From the NCBI GenBank assembly GCA_013398015.1, contig VZRR01002170.1:355895-419894 (forward strand): 64,000 nucleotides of DNA, given 5' to 3'. Positions 55,651-64,000 of the stretch are shown here, one piece after another (the first letter of the stretch is position 1; every line of letters begins with the position of its first letter). The notes below the pieces were generated by a model that saw only the letters and a program-made list of their open reading frames with translations, made no database searches and was not told where the DNA came from. The translations under genes were made by a program, and so were the position numbers. The stretch is from Oreocharis arfaki. Taxonomy: Eukaryota; Chordata; Aves; Passeriformes; Paramythiidae.

Positions 55651-56324
55651 CGCAGCACTTTTTTGTATGGAAAAATATCAAAATTTATAGTTCCCAGTGG
55701 GGGAAAATTTTCCTCACACAGCTTGGAAGATGTCAGAGAAAACAAGATTTTCTCCTGAACTTAACCTTCTCTTTCTAACCTCCAGTCAAAATTTTTCCCC
55801 TTGTATAATAATTTCCTGCATTTAAAATTCAGCTACTTGCCAAGCAAATAGCATCTGTTTAAACAAAAGGAGGAGATTAGTGGCGTCTACTGCCTGTGAT
55901 AGGAAAACAGCCAAGCTTTGATAAAACTACGTTTCAAGTTTGCCTTTACTGTTTTCAAAAACTGCAGCTGTTCCCTCCAAGTTTTTTAAGCCTCACGATT
56001 TCCTGCATGACCTTGAAGACTTACGAAGCTGCAAAATTGTTCTAGACACTCGCAAACTTTCTAAAGTAATGCATTTCAAACTGTTCCCTGTGACTTCCTT
56101 TTTATGAACAGGCTCATTTAATGTGTTAGTTAAGTTGAAAGGCACTCATTTGAGATGTAATGCTTTCTTCTAGAGGTAATACCATATACTTGCATGAAAA
56201 AGGGTAGAGATTATAGGGGTTAACTAATTAACCCATCCAGAAATTCTTACCATTAGAATGAAATCAGAGAGAAATCTATCGCCAACTCCTAAATGCAACA
56301 AAACACCATCCCTTTAATACCCAG

Positions 56325-56325
56325 N
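56325..56325. other. Ambiguous base at duplication junction
   Basis: A single N sits exactly where copy 1 ends and copy 2 begins. By alignment it corresponds to G at 54239 on the left boundary and A at 58411 on the right boundary. An unresolved base at precisely this spot suggests an assembly join. Confidence 0.98.
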
Positions 56326-58410
56326 GTAAAGAAGGACCAATGGGACACTCCTGGAGCTGCAGGTGATGACTACCTTAAGTTTTTTCTCTCTTTATCTTTT
56401 TTTCTCTCTCTCTCCTTCTCCTCTCTTTTCTATTTCTTTCTACCTCTCTACCTCACATTTTATTGTTAGATAAAATCTGTACTGTTGACTTTGGCATATG
56501 GTCTCATTTGCACCTTAATTCAGGCAGAGGCATCTCTCAATAATCAGTTCTTAACAGCAGGAGCAGAGGAACGCAGGGAGAGAAGAGAATGTGTCTTGGG
56601 ACAGAGCAGAATACAGAATGAAGGTGAGAACATAAGGAATTGGGTTTTTTCCTTCACGTTCTCATAACAAAGCACTAAGAAGAAACCAACTTTAAAATTG
56701 GGAGTGTAGCTGAATTACTTCTGTTAGTGATCTTGGCAGCCATAACTGGCTAATTATGTTATGTCTTGACAGAAATGGGAGCCACACAATAAAACGGAAA
56801 AAAAAAACCCAAAACAGAGCGCTGCAGAAATCAGCGCTGAGAGCCCCTACCAAACCAAAACCTCAGCATGATGTTAAAGAGATACTGTATTGCAAGAGGT
56901 ACCATCTGTTGTGTTTGGATCGGAGAAGTTCTGAGAAGGGCTAGAGGCAAAACTTGCTCCAGCAAGAACCTTTATTCCTCAGCTCTGAAAGCTATCCCCT
57001 TCTGGAGCTGAGCAGATCAGATTAGACCCGCATCTCCAACGCGTATGCAACCACATGAGTTTTCCGTGCTCTGAGTAAGAACACATATGCTTAGGTGGAA
57101 CCAGCTTTTAAATAAGGTCACGGCTGATTTCAAAAATAGCAGCTGTTGATACACTATCTAGAAGTTCCTGGGAGCTGATTAACCATCCCATGTACAATAC
57201 AAAGCCACATTTTCTTGCCTAAGTCAAAACAGAAACGTCCAGAAGCTCTGCATTGCATCAGGACTCCGTGCTGTTCTGCTCACATGTTTTGGGTGGCTTA
57301 GAAGAAATACGTAGGCACTATCTGAGGTCTATCCCAAGGACAGCCACCCTTCATAAGATTTTCAGCCTCAAAAAATGAGGAAAAATGGCTGAGCTTTGAT
57401 ATGCTATAGGCAATTAATGGGCCAAAAACCCTTTGCCTCTATGTCATGAATGTTGATTAACCTGACTTAGCTAGAGTAAAAAGGAACTGTATAATGATAC
57501 ATCAAAGGGACAGGGAGAATTTGTGATCCCATGAATTATTCCTTCTCCTCTTTCACTAACACCAAATACAATCACGCAAACAAAATCTGTCCATAGGGTT
57601 CAACTATTTACTGCTTGAATATCATCATTCTATTTGGAAACCAAAAAAATAAAATTTAAAAAAAATTTTTAAAAAGAAAGAAACTAAAAACAAACAAACA
57701 AAAAAAAAGCACCAAACAAATAAACAAACAAAAAAACGCAGCACTTTTTTGTATGGAAAAATATCAAAATTTATAGTTCCCAGTGGGGGAAAATTTTCCT
57801 CACACAGCTTGGAAGATGTCAGAGAAAACAAGATTTTCTCCTGAACTTAACCTTCTCTTTCTAACCTCCAGTCAAAATTTTTCCCCTTGTATAATAATTT
57901 CCTGCATTTAAAATTCAGCTACTTGCCAAGCAAATAGCATCTGTTTAAACAAAAGGAGGAGATTAGTGGCGTCTACTGCCTGTGATAGGAAAACAGCCAA
58001 GCTTTGATAAAACTACGTTTCAAGTTTGCCTTTACTGTTTTCAAAAACTGCAGCTGTTCCCTCCAAGTTTTTTAAGCCTCACGATTTCCTGCATGACCTT
58101 GAAGACTTACGAAGCTGCAAAATTGTTCTAGACACTTGCAAACTTTCTAAAGTAATGCATTTCAAACTGTTCCCTGTGACTTCCTTTTTATGAACAGGCT
58201 TATTTAATGTGTTAGTTAAGTTGAAAGGCACTCATTTGAGATGTAATGCTTTCTTCTAGAGGTAATACCATATACTTGCATGAAAAAGGGTAGAGATTAT
58301 AGGGGTTAACTAATTAACCCATCCAGAAATTCTTACCATTAGAATGAAATCAGAGAGAAATCTATCGCCAACTCCTAAATGCAACAAAACACCATCCCTT
58401 TAATACCCAG
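56326..58410 (+). repeat. Tandem duplication, copy 2 (2085 bp)
   Basis: Second copy of the 54240-56324 segment in the same orientation, differing at six positions (56582, 56635, 56656, 56673, 58137, 58201). It ends at CCCAG, after which unique sequence resumes with AGTTGTTGACC. The pyrimidine tract recurs at 56380-56455 and the A-rich tract at 57638-57736. Confidence 0.97.
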
Positions 58411-58422
58411 AGTTGTTGACCT

Positions 58423-58485
58423 ATTAAAAAAAAGTGAAATTTAAGGTTTCCTTAAAAAAAAGTTTCACTTGGTTTTTTTTTTAAT
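58423..58485. repeat. Imperfect inverted repeat next to duplication end
   Basis: ATTAAAAAAAAGTGAAA (58423-58439) pairs with TTTCACTT (58463-58470) and, past an unpaired GG, with the T-run ending TTAAT at 58485. The stem is mostly A:T. It starts 13 bp after the end of the tandem duplication. Confidence 0.65.
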
Positions 58486-61093
58486 CTCTGAGATTTCTTT
58501 ATAATAAGACAAAATAATAGATCACTGTCAATTACCTGAATTTAAAACTGATTATACTTTTCCCTCATTTTCTTTTTAACGGGTGCAACCAGCTCTTTAT
58601 TTTTTTAAGCCTGAATGAAGAGTGATGAAGAGAAAAAGTCTTTCTAGAGTGAGGTAGAAAAGTGTTTTTTCTTACTGAGGTCAAAACATCCCTAAGCACA
58701 AAAATTTGAGTTCTAATACTCAAAAACACCCTGAGGATATTCTAATACTGTGAAATACTTTTTCTTATTTAACAATGCAATGAAGTCTCGAATTTTCCCT
58801 CCCTTCTTCTTAGTACTCATGATATTAATGAGAATTTCGCACTCGATGAACTCTATTGATCACGTAAGTGCCTAAACTTGGAGGCAGGCAGAGAATAAGA
58901 TTGCATTACTGTGGTATGCTCTGACACAAATTTAAAGGCACCATCAGTCATTTAGATCATAAGATGTATAGATTTTATAGGATGCTTTAGTAGGATTCTT
59001 TAGTTTCTTTGTCAATATGCTCTTTACCAGGGGTATTCAGAAGTAGGGAAGCATTGGTTCAGAGGAAGATCTGTCTAAAGCCTAAAATGGTTATGCAAGG
59101 ATTTACAATTTCATTTAATTTTTTGCGCCATTAGATCAACAAAAATTGTCAGTGATCAGCCTTTCCTTAGCTCCTAAACTCCTGCATTAACAGAACTATT
59201 TGTGTCTCAAGTTGAGGATGTGAAGCATCAAGGCTGCTGATCAGAGGTGATTGACAACATCCAAGAATCATTAGGCAGACCAAAAAGTCCACAAGAATTA
59301 TATCATAATTGTGACACTTGAAAGTGATGTTTTCAGTTCTTTTCTGCCTGCTGGGATTGGACTCCACAGGTAGTACATCTTTTAGGCTTTCGTCTAGACC
59401 AAGAAGGACGAAAAACACATTTGATTTGAAAAAATGAAAGTGCAAGCTCTTACAGGCTCACGAAAAGATGTCAACACTCTACACAGACTGCTGAATATGG
59501 TAGGGTTCATGCCCAGCCCAAGATATTAGCATGGCTAATGCAGCAAATCGAATTTTTAGCTTCATGGAATTGTCCCAGAGAGCCTCACACAGCTACCGGA
59601 TTTCAAATGAAAAATTTGATGAAAATAATACCTAAAAAGCTGATGTGGCTATGACAAGAAGAGACACTTAGAACATCTGGGTGTGGTTGCAGCTCAGAGA
59701 ATCTTGCAAGACACTAATTAACACATAACAGACTACAGTCTCACTGACAGAAAAATGTAATCAATCAGAAGTGAAATACATGACTTCCTAAGAACCCCTG
59801 AAAGATCTAAAGGAAATAGAGATAAAGGGAAAGAACCAATGAAGAACTACATAAGATGAGTTGAAGCTTGCAAAAAAAAGATAAAGGCAGCAAAATAGAA
59901 TGAGTAATTGCTAGCTACAGGGGCTGAAGGTGTGAGAAGTCTTCATCAATTATTGAACAGAAAACAAAACAGAGCAAAAGCTGAAACACCAGCCCTGCAC
60001 ATACAAAAGTGAGTGACCCTTTACAGCATTACAGCATTAGTAACACATTTTTGCCCCAACACTGTAGCCCCCTAACAGTGAAGGTCTCTTGGTCTCTAAA
60101 AACTCAGAAGGAAAAGGGACATCTTTGCTTTGTTCATGAAAAAAAAAAAAATGTAGAGGGAGAACTCTGGAGAATGTACAGCAGCAAAAAAGAAACTTCA
60201 ATCACCAAAGGAGGGATATCTTATTTCTCCATCTCTAATTCTTATTCTGCATGATTTCTGTTCACTGGCTTATCAGTAGATTGTTGCTCACTGACAATTT
60301 TTGTTGAAAGTACAAAAGATACAGTATCTGCACAGAGAAAAGATCAGTGATCATTCTCAGCCAGATGAAACAATGCTGATTTGCACCACCTAAATATATG
60401 CATGTCATCAATTGAAATATCATTTTCCATAACAATATCAAGTCAGATTTATAGCTTGTGTCTTTCCTGAAACGTTCAGGAAAGAAATATTTTTTTCTAA
60501 AATTTCTTCTTTTACTCCTTATGTAGCCCATGTAAGAGGCATTCAAAATTGCAGTCTCTGCATTTGGGGAGTTATCATTATCGGGTCAGTGTTCTTCTGA
60601 ATGGGGAATAAAAGCAGATGAAGATATTTGGGTAGGAGGAAATGCTGTCGACCACCAGGCAGAGCAGCATGATAAGAAAGAGCAGGGGAGTGTCTCTGCC
60701 TAGTGATTACACCAAAGCTTCCATAACCAGAGACTTTTATCTACAAGGACAAGAACTTTACAGGCAAGGACAGCTTGGTGTTATTTCCAGCCTGAGATAT
60801 TTGCAAGGACTGAAATGTAAGGGACTTCATCTGTTGTCCTATTAAAGCTTGTCTTGGTATCTAATTAAATTGCTCGTGCTCTAGTTTAAATCATGTAATT
60901 TCTCCTCTTTTCTCAACAATGGATAAAAATAATAGGCAGCAGTTACGATGAAAAATAATAATAACTCTGAAATCTCCGTGAAATCATAGACATCTCTCAA
61001 ATTTCCACTCTCTAGCCTGAAGATAGACTCTTTCCTCTATGTCAGTTATAAAATCTAACCCTTCAGCCTCATTCGTACCTCTCTGTTTTAATC
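58486..61093. other. Non-coding DNA
   Basis: No gene is supported. Frames of 67-94 codons at 59167-60845 have no recognisable family, and one reads through an A run near 60140. No named repeat was seen. Confidence 0.5.
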
Positions 61094-61424
61094 TCAGAAT
61101 CACACAATGGGTAAGGTTGGCCAGGATCACATTGCATCATCCGGTCCAACCTCCCTGCTCAAGCAAGGCCATCTCAGAGCATATTGCACAGTACTGTGTC
61201 CAGATGATTCTTGAATATCTCTGGCGAGGGAGACTCCATGACCTCTCTGGTCAGTATGTTCCAGTGCTCAGCCACCTGCCCAGTAAAAAAGTTTTTCCTC
61301 ATATTCAGGTGGAAATTCCTGTGCATCAGTTTCTGCCCACTGCTTCCTGTCCTGTTGCTCGGCACCACTGAGCAGAGCTTGGATCCCCCTCTTGGCACCT
61401 CACAGACATTGATGAGGTCCCCTC

Positions 61425-61937
61425 TCAGTGCCTTTTCTCAAGGCTCAGCTCCCTCAGCCTTTCCTCATAAGAGAGATGTTCCAGTGCCTCAATCATCTTT
61501 GTTACCACCACTGGAGCTGATCCAAGAGCTCCACATCTCATAAGGAGCCCAGCACTGGACACAGCACTCCAGATGTGCCTCAACAGGGCTGAGTAGAGGG
61601 GCAGGATCACCTCCCTTGACCTGCTGGCAATGCCCTTCCTAATGCACCCCAGGATACCGCTGGCCTTCTTGGCCACAAAGACACACTGCTGACTCATGGA
61701 CAGCTTGTCCACCAGAACCCCCCGGTCCTTCTCCACAGCAGGGTCAGCCCCCACCTCATACTGGTGCAGGGGGCTGTTCCTCCCCCAGTGCAGAACCCTG
61801 CATTTTCCTCGGCTGAATATCAGAAGGTTCCTCCCTGCCCATCTCTCCAGCCTGTCGAGGTCCCTCTGAAGGGCTGCACAGCCCTCTGGGGCATTGGCCA
61901 CTCCTCCCAGCTTTGTGTCATCAGTGGACTTACTGAG
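61425..61937 (-). pseudogene. CR1 ORF2 remnant: C-terminal part of reverse transcriptase
   Basis: This is the longest intact stretch of the element's ORF2, about 170 codons in one frame. It starts around the catalytic aspartate pair of the reverse-transcriptase palm: the DD codons are at 61922-61917 in the context STDDTKLGG, where CR1 proteins usually have FADD, so the residues before the pair have changed. Downstream landmarks include EGCAALQRDLDRLERWAGRN, KCRVLHWGRN, LVDKLSMSQQC, KKASGILGCIRKG and HLSYEERLRELSL. The frame ends near the ORF2 terminus, and the 3' UTR follows. It is disconnected from the upstream fragments by a frameshift. Confidence 0.93.
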
Positions 61938-62084
61938 GAGGCATCTGCTCCTTCATCCCGGTCATTGATGAACAAGTTAAACAATGCAGGGCCCACTATT
62001 GAACCTTGGGGACACCACTGGTGACAGGCCTCCAACCAGACCCTGTGCCACCAATTACAACCCTCTGGGATCTGCCGTTCAGCC
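61937..62084 (-). pseudogene. CR1 ORF2 remnant: middle reverse-transcriptase segment
   Basis: Two adjoining pieces in different frames. The first (about 62084-62012) has TGSGWRPVTSGVP. The second (62011-61937) has PQGSIVGPALFNLFINDRDE. The conserved SGVPQGS turn of the LINE reverse transcriptase is thus cut by a frameshift near 62011. A second frameshift near 61937-61930 separates this piece from the DD-containing fragment. The solo LTR abuts its upstream side. Confidence 0.9.
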
Positions 62085-62090
62085 TCCATC
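62085..62090 (+). repeat. Target-site duplication, left copy (TCCATC)
   Basis: Six-base direct repeat immediately before the TG of the nested LTR. It matches 62339-62344 exactly, and one copy belongs to the host CR1. Confidence 0.88.
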
Positions 62091-62338
62091 TGTTGGGGTG
62101 GGTGAGCTGGCAATGGTAGAAGCCGGGATGCCAGAAACCCCTNCCTCCACGCTCCTTGCCCCTGGTAACACCTGAGCTATCCTGGCCTGGCTGCGGGGCT
62201 GTGTCTCGGTGCCATCCATCGGCACGGGGGCTGGAAGTCGGCCTGTGAGGTGCCGAGCTGCACCCCCAGGGCATCCCTTGCAGGGGACGCTTTTGGGTTA
62301 ACGCGGCGATTTCAGCCACCCCACAGCACCCCGCATCA
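62091..62338. mobile_element. Solo LTR (ERVK-like by 6-bp duplication), nested in CR1, 248 bp
   Basis: A GC- and CpG-rich 248-bp block interrupts the CR1 reverse-transcriptase sequence. It begins TGTTGGGGTG and ends CCCCGCATCA, so it has TG...CA ends with imperfect inverted repeats. It is flanked by perfect 6-bp direct repeats TCCATC (62085-62090, 62339-62344). CR1 similarity resumes directly on both sides apart from a small indel. TG...CA ends plus a short target duplication are the signature of retroviral integrase; six bases is the usual size for ERVK/alpha-beta-type avian elements, whereas ERVL typically gives five. There is no internal retroviral sequence, so this is a solo LTR left by LTR-LTR recombination. 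I see no AATAAA on either strand, so orientation is undecided. It contains one unresolved base (62143). Confidence 0.82.
62143..62143. other. Ambiguous base inside the nested LTR
   Basis: A single N in AACCCCTNCCTCC, within the GC-rich LTR. It is probably a low-quality base or polymorphism rather than a gap, since flanking sequence continues the same element. Confidence 0.9.
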
Positions 62339-62344
62339 TCCATC
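62339..62344 (+). repeat. Target-site duplication, right copy (TCCATC)
   Basis: Exact match to the six bases left of the nested LTR; host CR1 sequence continues directly after it. Confidence 0.88.
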
Positions 62345-62520
62345 CACTTCACCATCCACTCATCCAGTCCACACTTCCTGAGTTTGCTTATGAGGATATT
62401 GTGAGAGATAGTGTCAAAAGCCTTGGTGATGACAAGGTAAACAATATCTACTGCTCTCCCCTCATCCATCTGGGTAGTTTCTTTGTCATAGGAGGCAATC
62501 ATGTTTGTCGAACATGATTT
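62345..62520 (-). pseudogene. CR1 ORF2 remnant: N-proximal reverse-transcriptase segment
   Basis: Minus-strand frame with the reverse-transcriptase blocks KSCSTNMIASYD, DEGRAVDIVYL, TKAFDTISHNILISKLRKCG and LDEWMVKWM. The D usually found after VYL in the catalytic YLD block is replaced: the residues read YLVITKAFDT instead of YLDFSKAFDT, so one of the three catalytic aspartates appears to be lost. The fragment begins abruptly at about 62520, where the element is 5'-truncated, and ends at the LTR insertion. Confidence 0.9.
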
Positions 62521-64000
62521 AGCAATGATTTCTTTTAAAAACAGGCTTCCAAAAATCAATATTTCCATTGAGGGCTCAGTACACAGGCCAGTATATTTTT
62601 GCTGAGTAAAGAACAATCACTTATCTTTTTTTTTTCATTCCAATATTATACCATAATCATATGAGCTTAATCTGCACCCCACATATCAGTCACCACCTCT
62701 GCTAGTGATTCCTCTACTGGTGGAAGAATACTCCATATTCAGTTCTCTCCTGCATATTCTTATATTTCTCTCCCAATTTGTCTGTTCATTTTTATGACAA
62801 CCTACAACAACTGCACTGGAGAAAAACAGAGTCTAAACTGACCAAGGAATGATCCTCTCACCCCAGGCTAGACTTGGTAAGTCCAATACCTTAAGTTTAC
62901 ACGACAAACCTAAAAGGCTCTCTCACAGCAAGAGCTACACAACACATGTGCACAGCAAATTTTCTGGTCTTCACTTAACTTTCTTGATGCCACAGGCCAA
63001 AATACGTGTCTGTACAACCTTAAACCCACCAAGAAGCCGTTCCTGGCTTAAGCATCTGAGAGTGGTAGAAAACCACCACGTTGTCTTACAGAGAGGAGCA
63101 GGACATATCATAGGCCACTGCACTCGGTACAAGGATCTCCCCTTGAGAGCGCAACATCCCACGGACACTCTCTGGCCCATGCTCTTCACCTCCTTTCTGT
63201 GCCGCACACACCCAAGCCAAAGGCAACTGAAAGATCCAGCCGAGGGAACTCTCCATTAGCAGAAAATAAGTGCAGTCAGGTTGCACACAGCACCTCTCAC
63301 ACCTTGCTGACACACACACGCATGCTAATAATGAGAATTGTCCTGCTCGAGGCACCTAGGCATACAGGAAAACCTGCACCTCAGTCTTTCTCCCAGTTTT
63401 GTAGTCGCAGCACTCAGTGGTTGTGCCTTATGTGGACACACCACTGTAATCATGAACATCAGGAGGAGCAGCTAGCAATACCAAATAGCTGCAACTGTTC
63501 CAGCCACAGACACTCCATAGTGAACCTGGGGTTAAGAAAAATTTGTTGAACTGCTATAACTCAGCAATTGCTGACATACCAGAGTCCTTCTGTATATTAT
63601 TGTTCTCCCCAGATCCTGGACCACAACAACTCACAGCAAATTCTAATTTTAAAGACTGGTAAAAAGGCAGATATTTTCTATATTTTATGTTGAATTTACA
63701 GTATTAAGAGCAGGTGTGCCAAGAAAAATTTCTGACTGAATTATATTACTACAAAATTCTCAGGAAACACACATAATAACAGATACCATCTTTAAACAGA
63801 GATCAGCTATGGCATGCATGTGTATATATTTCTGTGTGTAAACAATTTTTAAAGTATTTTTTATACACACACTTGCTTCCCTATTTCTTCTAATATTATT
63901 AGAGGGTGTCTTAGAATATTACTGGCATGTTGTTTTTCCTAACATTGATTTTCTGAATTCACATATCATATTAAATCAACCACTGAATAGTATAGCATGC
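62521..64000. other. Non-coding DNA
   Basis: No gene is supported. A 136-codon plus-strand frame at 62849-63259 overlaps several others on both strands in a GC-richer patch and has no recognisable domain. No repeat family was recognised. Confidence 0.5.

Larger units (their letters stand above)
54240..56324 (+). repeat. Tandem duplication, copy 1 (2085 bp)
   Basis: Every base from 54240 to 56324 has a counterpart 2086 bp further on, with no indel. I counted six differences (54496 C/G, 54549 G/A, 54570 G/A, 54587 T/C, 56051 C/T, 56115 C/T; first copy/second copy), about 0.3%. The unit contains a pyrimidine tract, A-rich low-complexity DNA (55552-55650) and otherwise unique sequence, with no gene. 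Short frames occur in matching pairs in both copies and are not coding. Both outer boundaries follow the pentamer CCCAG (54234-54238 and 58406-58410). Confidence 0.97.
61094..62520 (-). repeat. CR1 LINE, partial ORF2 and 3' UTR, minus strand, split by an LTR
   Basis: The element runs leftward. Its 3' tail is at 61094 (plus strand CAGAATCACACAATGG), followed by the CR1 3' UTR (for example CAGTATGTTCCAGTGCTCAG) and then ORF2 sequence up to about 62520, where CR1 similarity stops. The 5' UTR, endonuclease domain and first part of the reverse transcriptase are missing, the usual 5' truncation of a CR1 insertion. Excluding the 254 bp gained by the nested insertion (62091-62344), about 1.17 kb of CR1 remains. 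ORF2 is broken by at least two frameshifts (near 62011 and 61930) and by the insertion, so it cannot supply retrotransposition proteins. Confidence 0.95.

Noticed and set aside
54399..57831. Pairs of identical or near-identical small frames (60, 62 and 68 codons)
   Set aside because: They repeat only because the DNA is duplicated; the 68-codon pair is the complement of an A-rich tract.
62849..63259. 136-codon plus-strand open frame
   Set aside because: Overlaps frames of similar length on the other strand and has no family resemblance; open because of local GC content.
1..64000. CRISPR array, tRNA, rRNA, operon or phage-like system
   Set aside because: No spaced direct-repeat array, cloverleaf, rRNA block or co-directional gene cluster; sequence is vertebrate nuclear DNA.

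Overview
The window is vertebrate nuclear DNA, almost certainly from a bird. It is AT-rich and has no operons, ribosome binding sites or dense open frames. Several copies of CR1, the dominant avian non-LTR retrotransposon, are recognisable from their 3' tails and reverse-transcriptase remnants. I cannot name the species or chromosome. The low GC, lack of CpG-island-like stretches and absence of recognisable exons fit intergenic DNA or a very large intron on a gene-poor macrochromosome.

No intact protein-coding gene can be supported. The many 60-136 codon open frames are what chance gives in 64 kb of AT-rich DNA; the exceptions are pieces of CR1 ORF2. One short minus-strand patch near 9.0-9.25 kb has the look of a terminal exon or retrocopy end (acceptor-like tract, Kozak-like ATG, GC-rich third positions, downstream AATAAA), but I do not recognise the protein and confidence is low.

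Layout: 1-6.6 kb is unique AT-rich DNA with one decayed CR1 tail (about 2425-2526). At 6601-7148 there is a 548-bp LTR-like element with near-perfect terminal inverted repeats, most likely a solo LTR of an endogenous retrovirus read on the minus strand. From 7.1 to 33.3 kb the sequence is mostly unique, with small hairpins, palindromes and simple repeats. A CR1 tail lies at 33361-33478 (+), a longer CR1 at 41928-42615 (-), and a very decayed CR1 at about 47250-47420 (+). From 54240 to 58410 a 2085-bp segment is present twice in tandem, differing at six positions with no indel seen, joined at a single N. At 61094-62520 lies a minus-strand CR1 ORF2/3' fragment, interrupted by a 248-bp TG...CA insertion with a perfect 6-bp target duplication (62085-62344), which is a textbook nested solo LTR.

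The parts do not form a pathway. The window records successive retrotransposon insertions plus one recent, or artefactual, duplication. I found no convincing new biological system. The items most worth a second look are the nested solo LTR, the 6.6-kb LTR and the N-joined tandem duplication.
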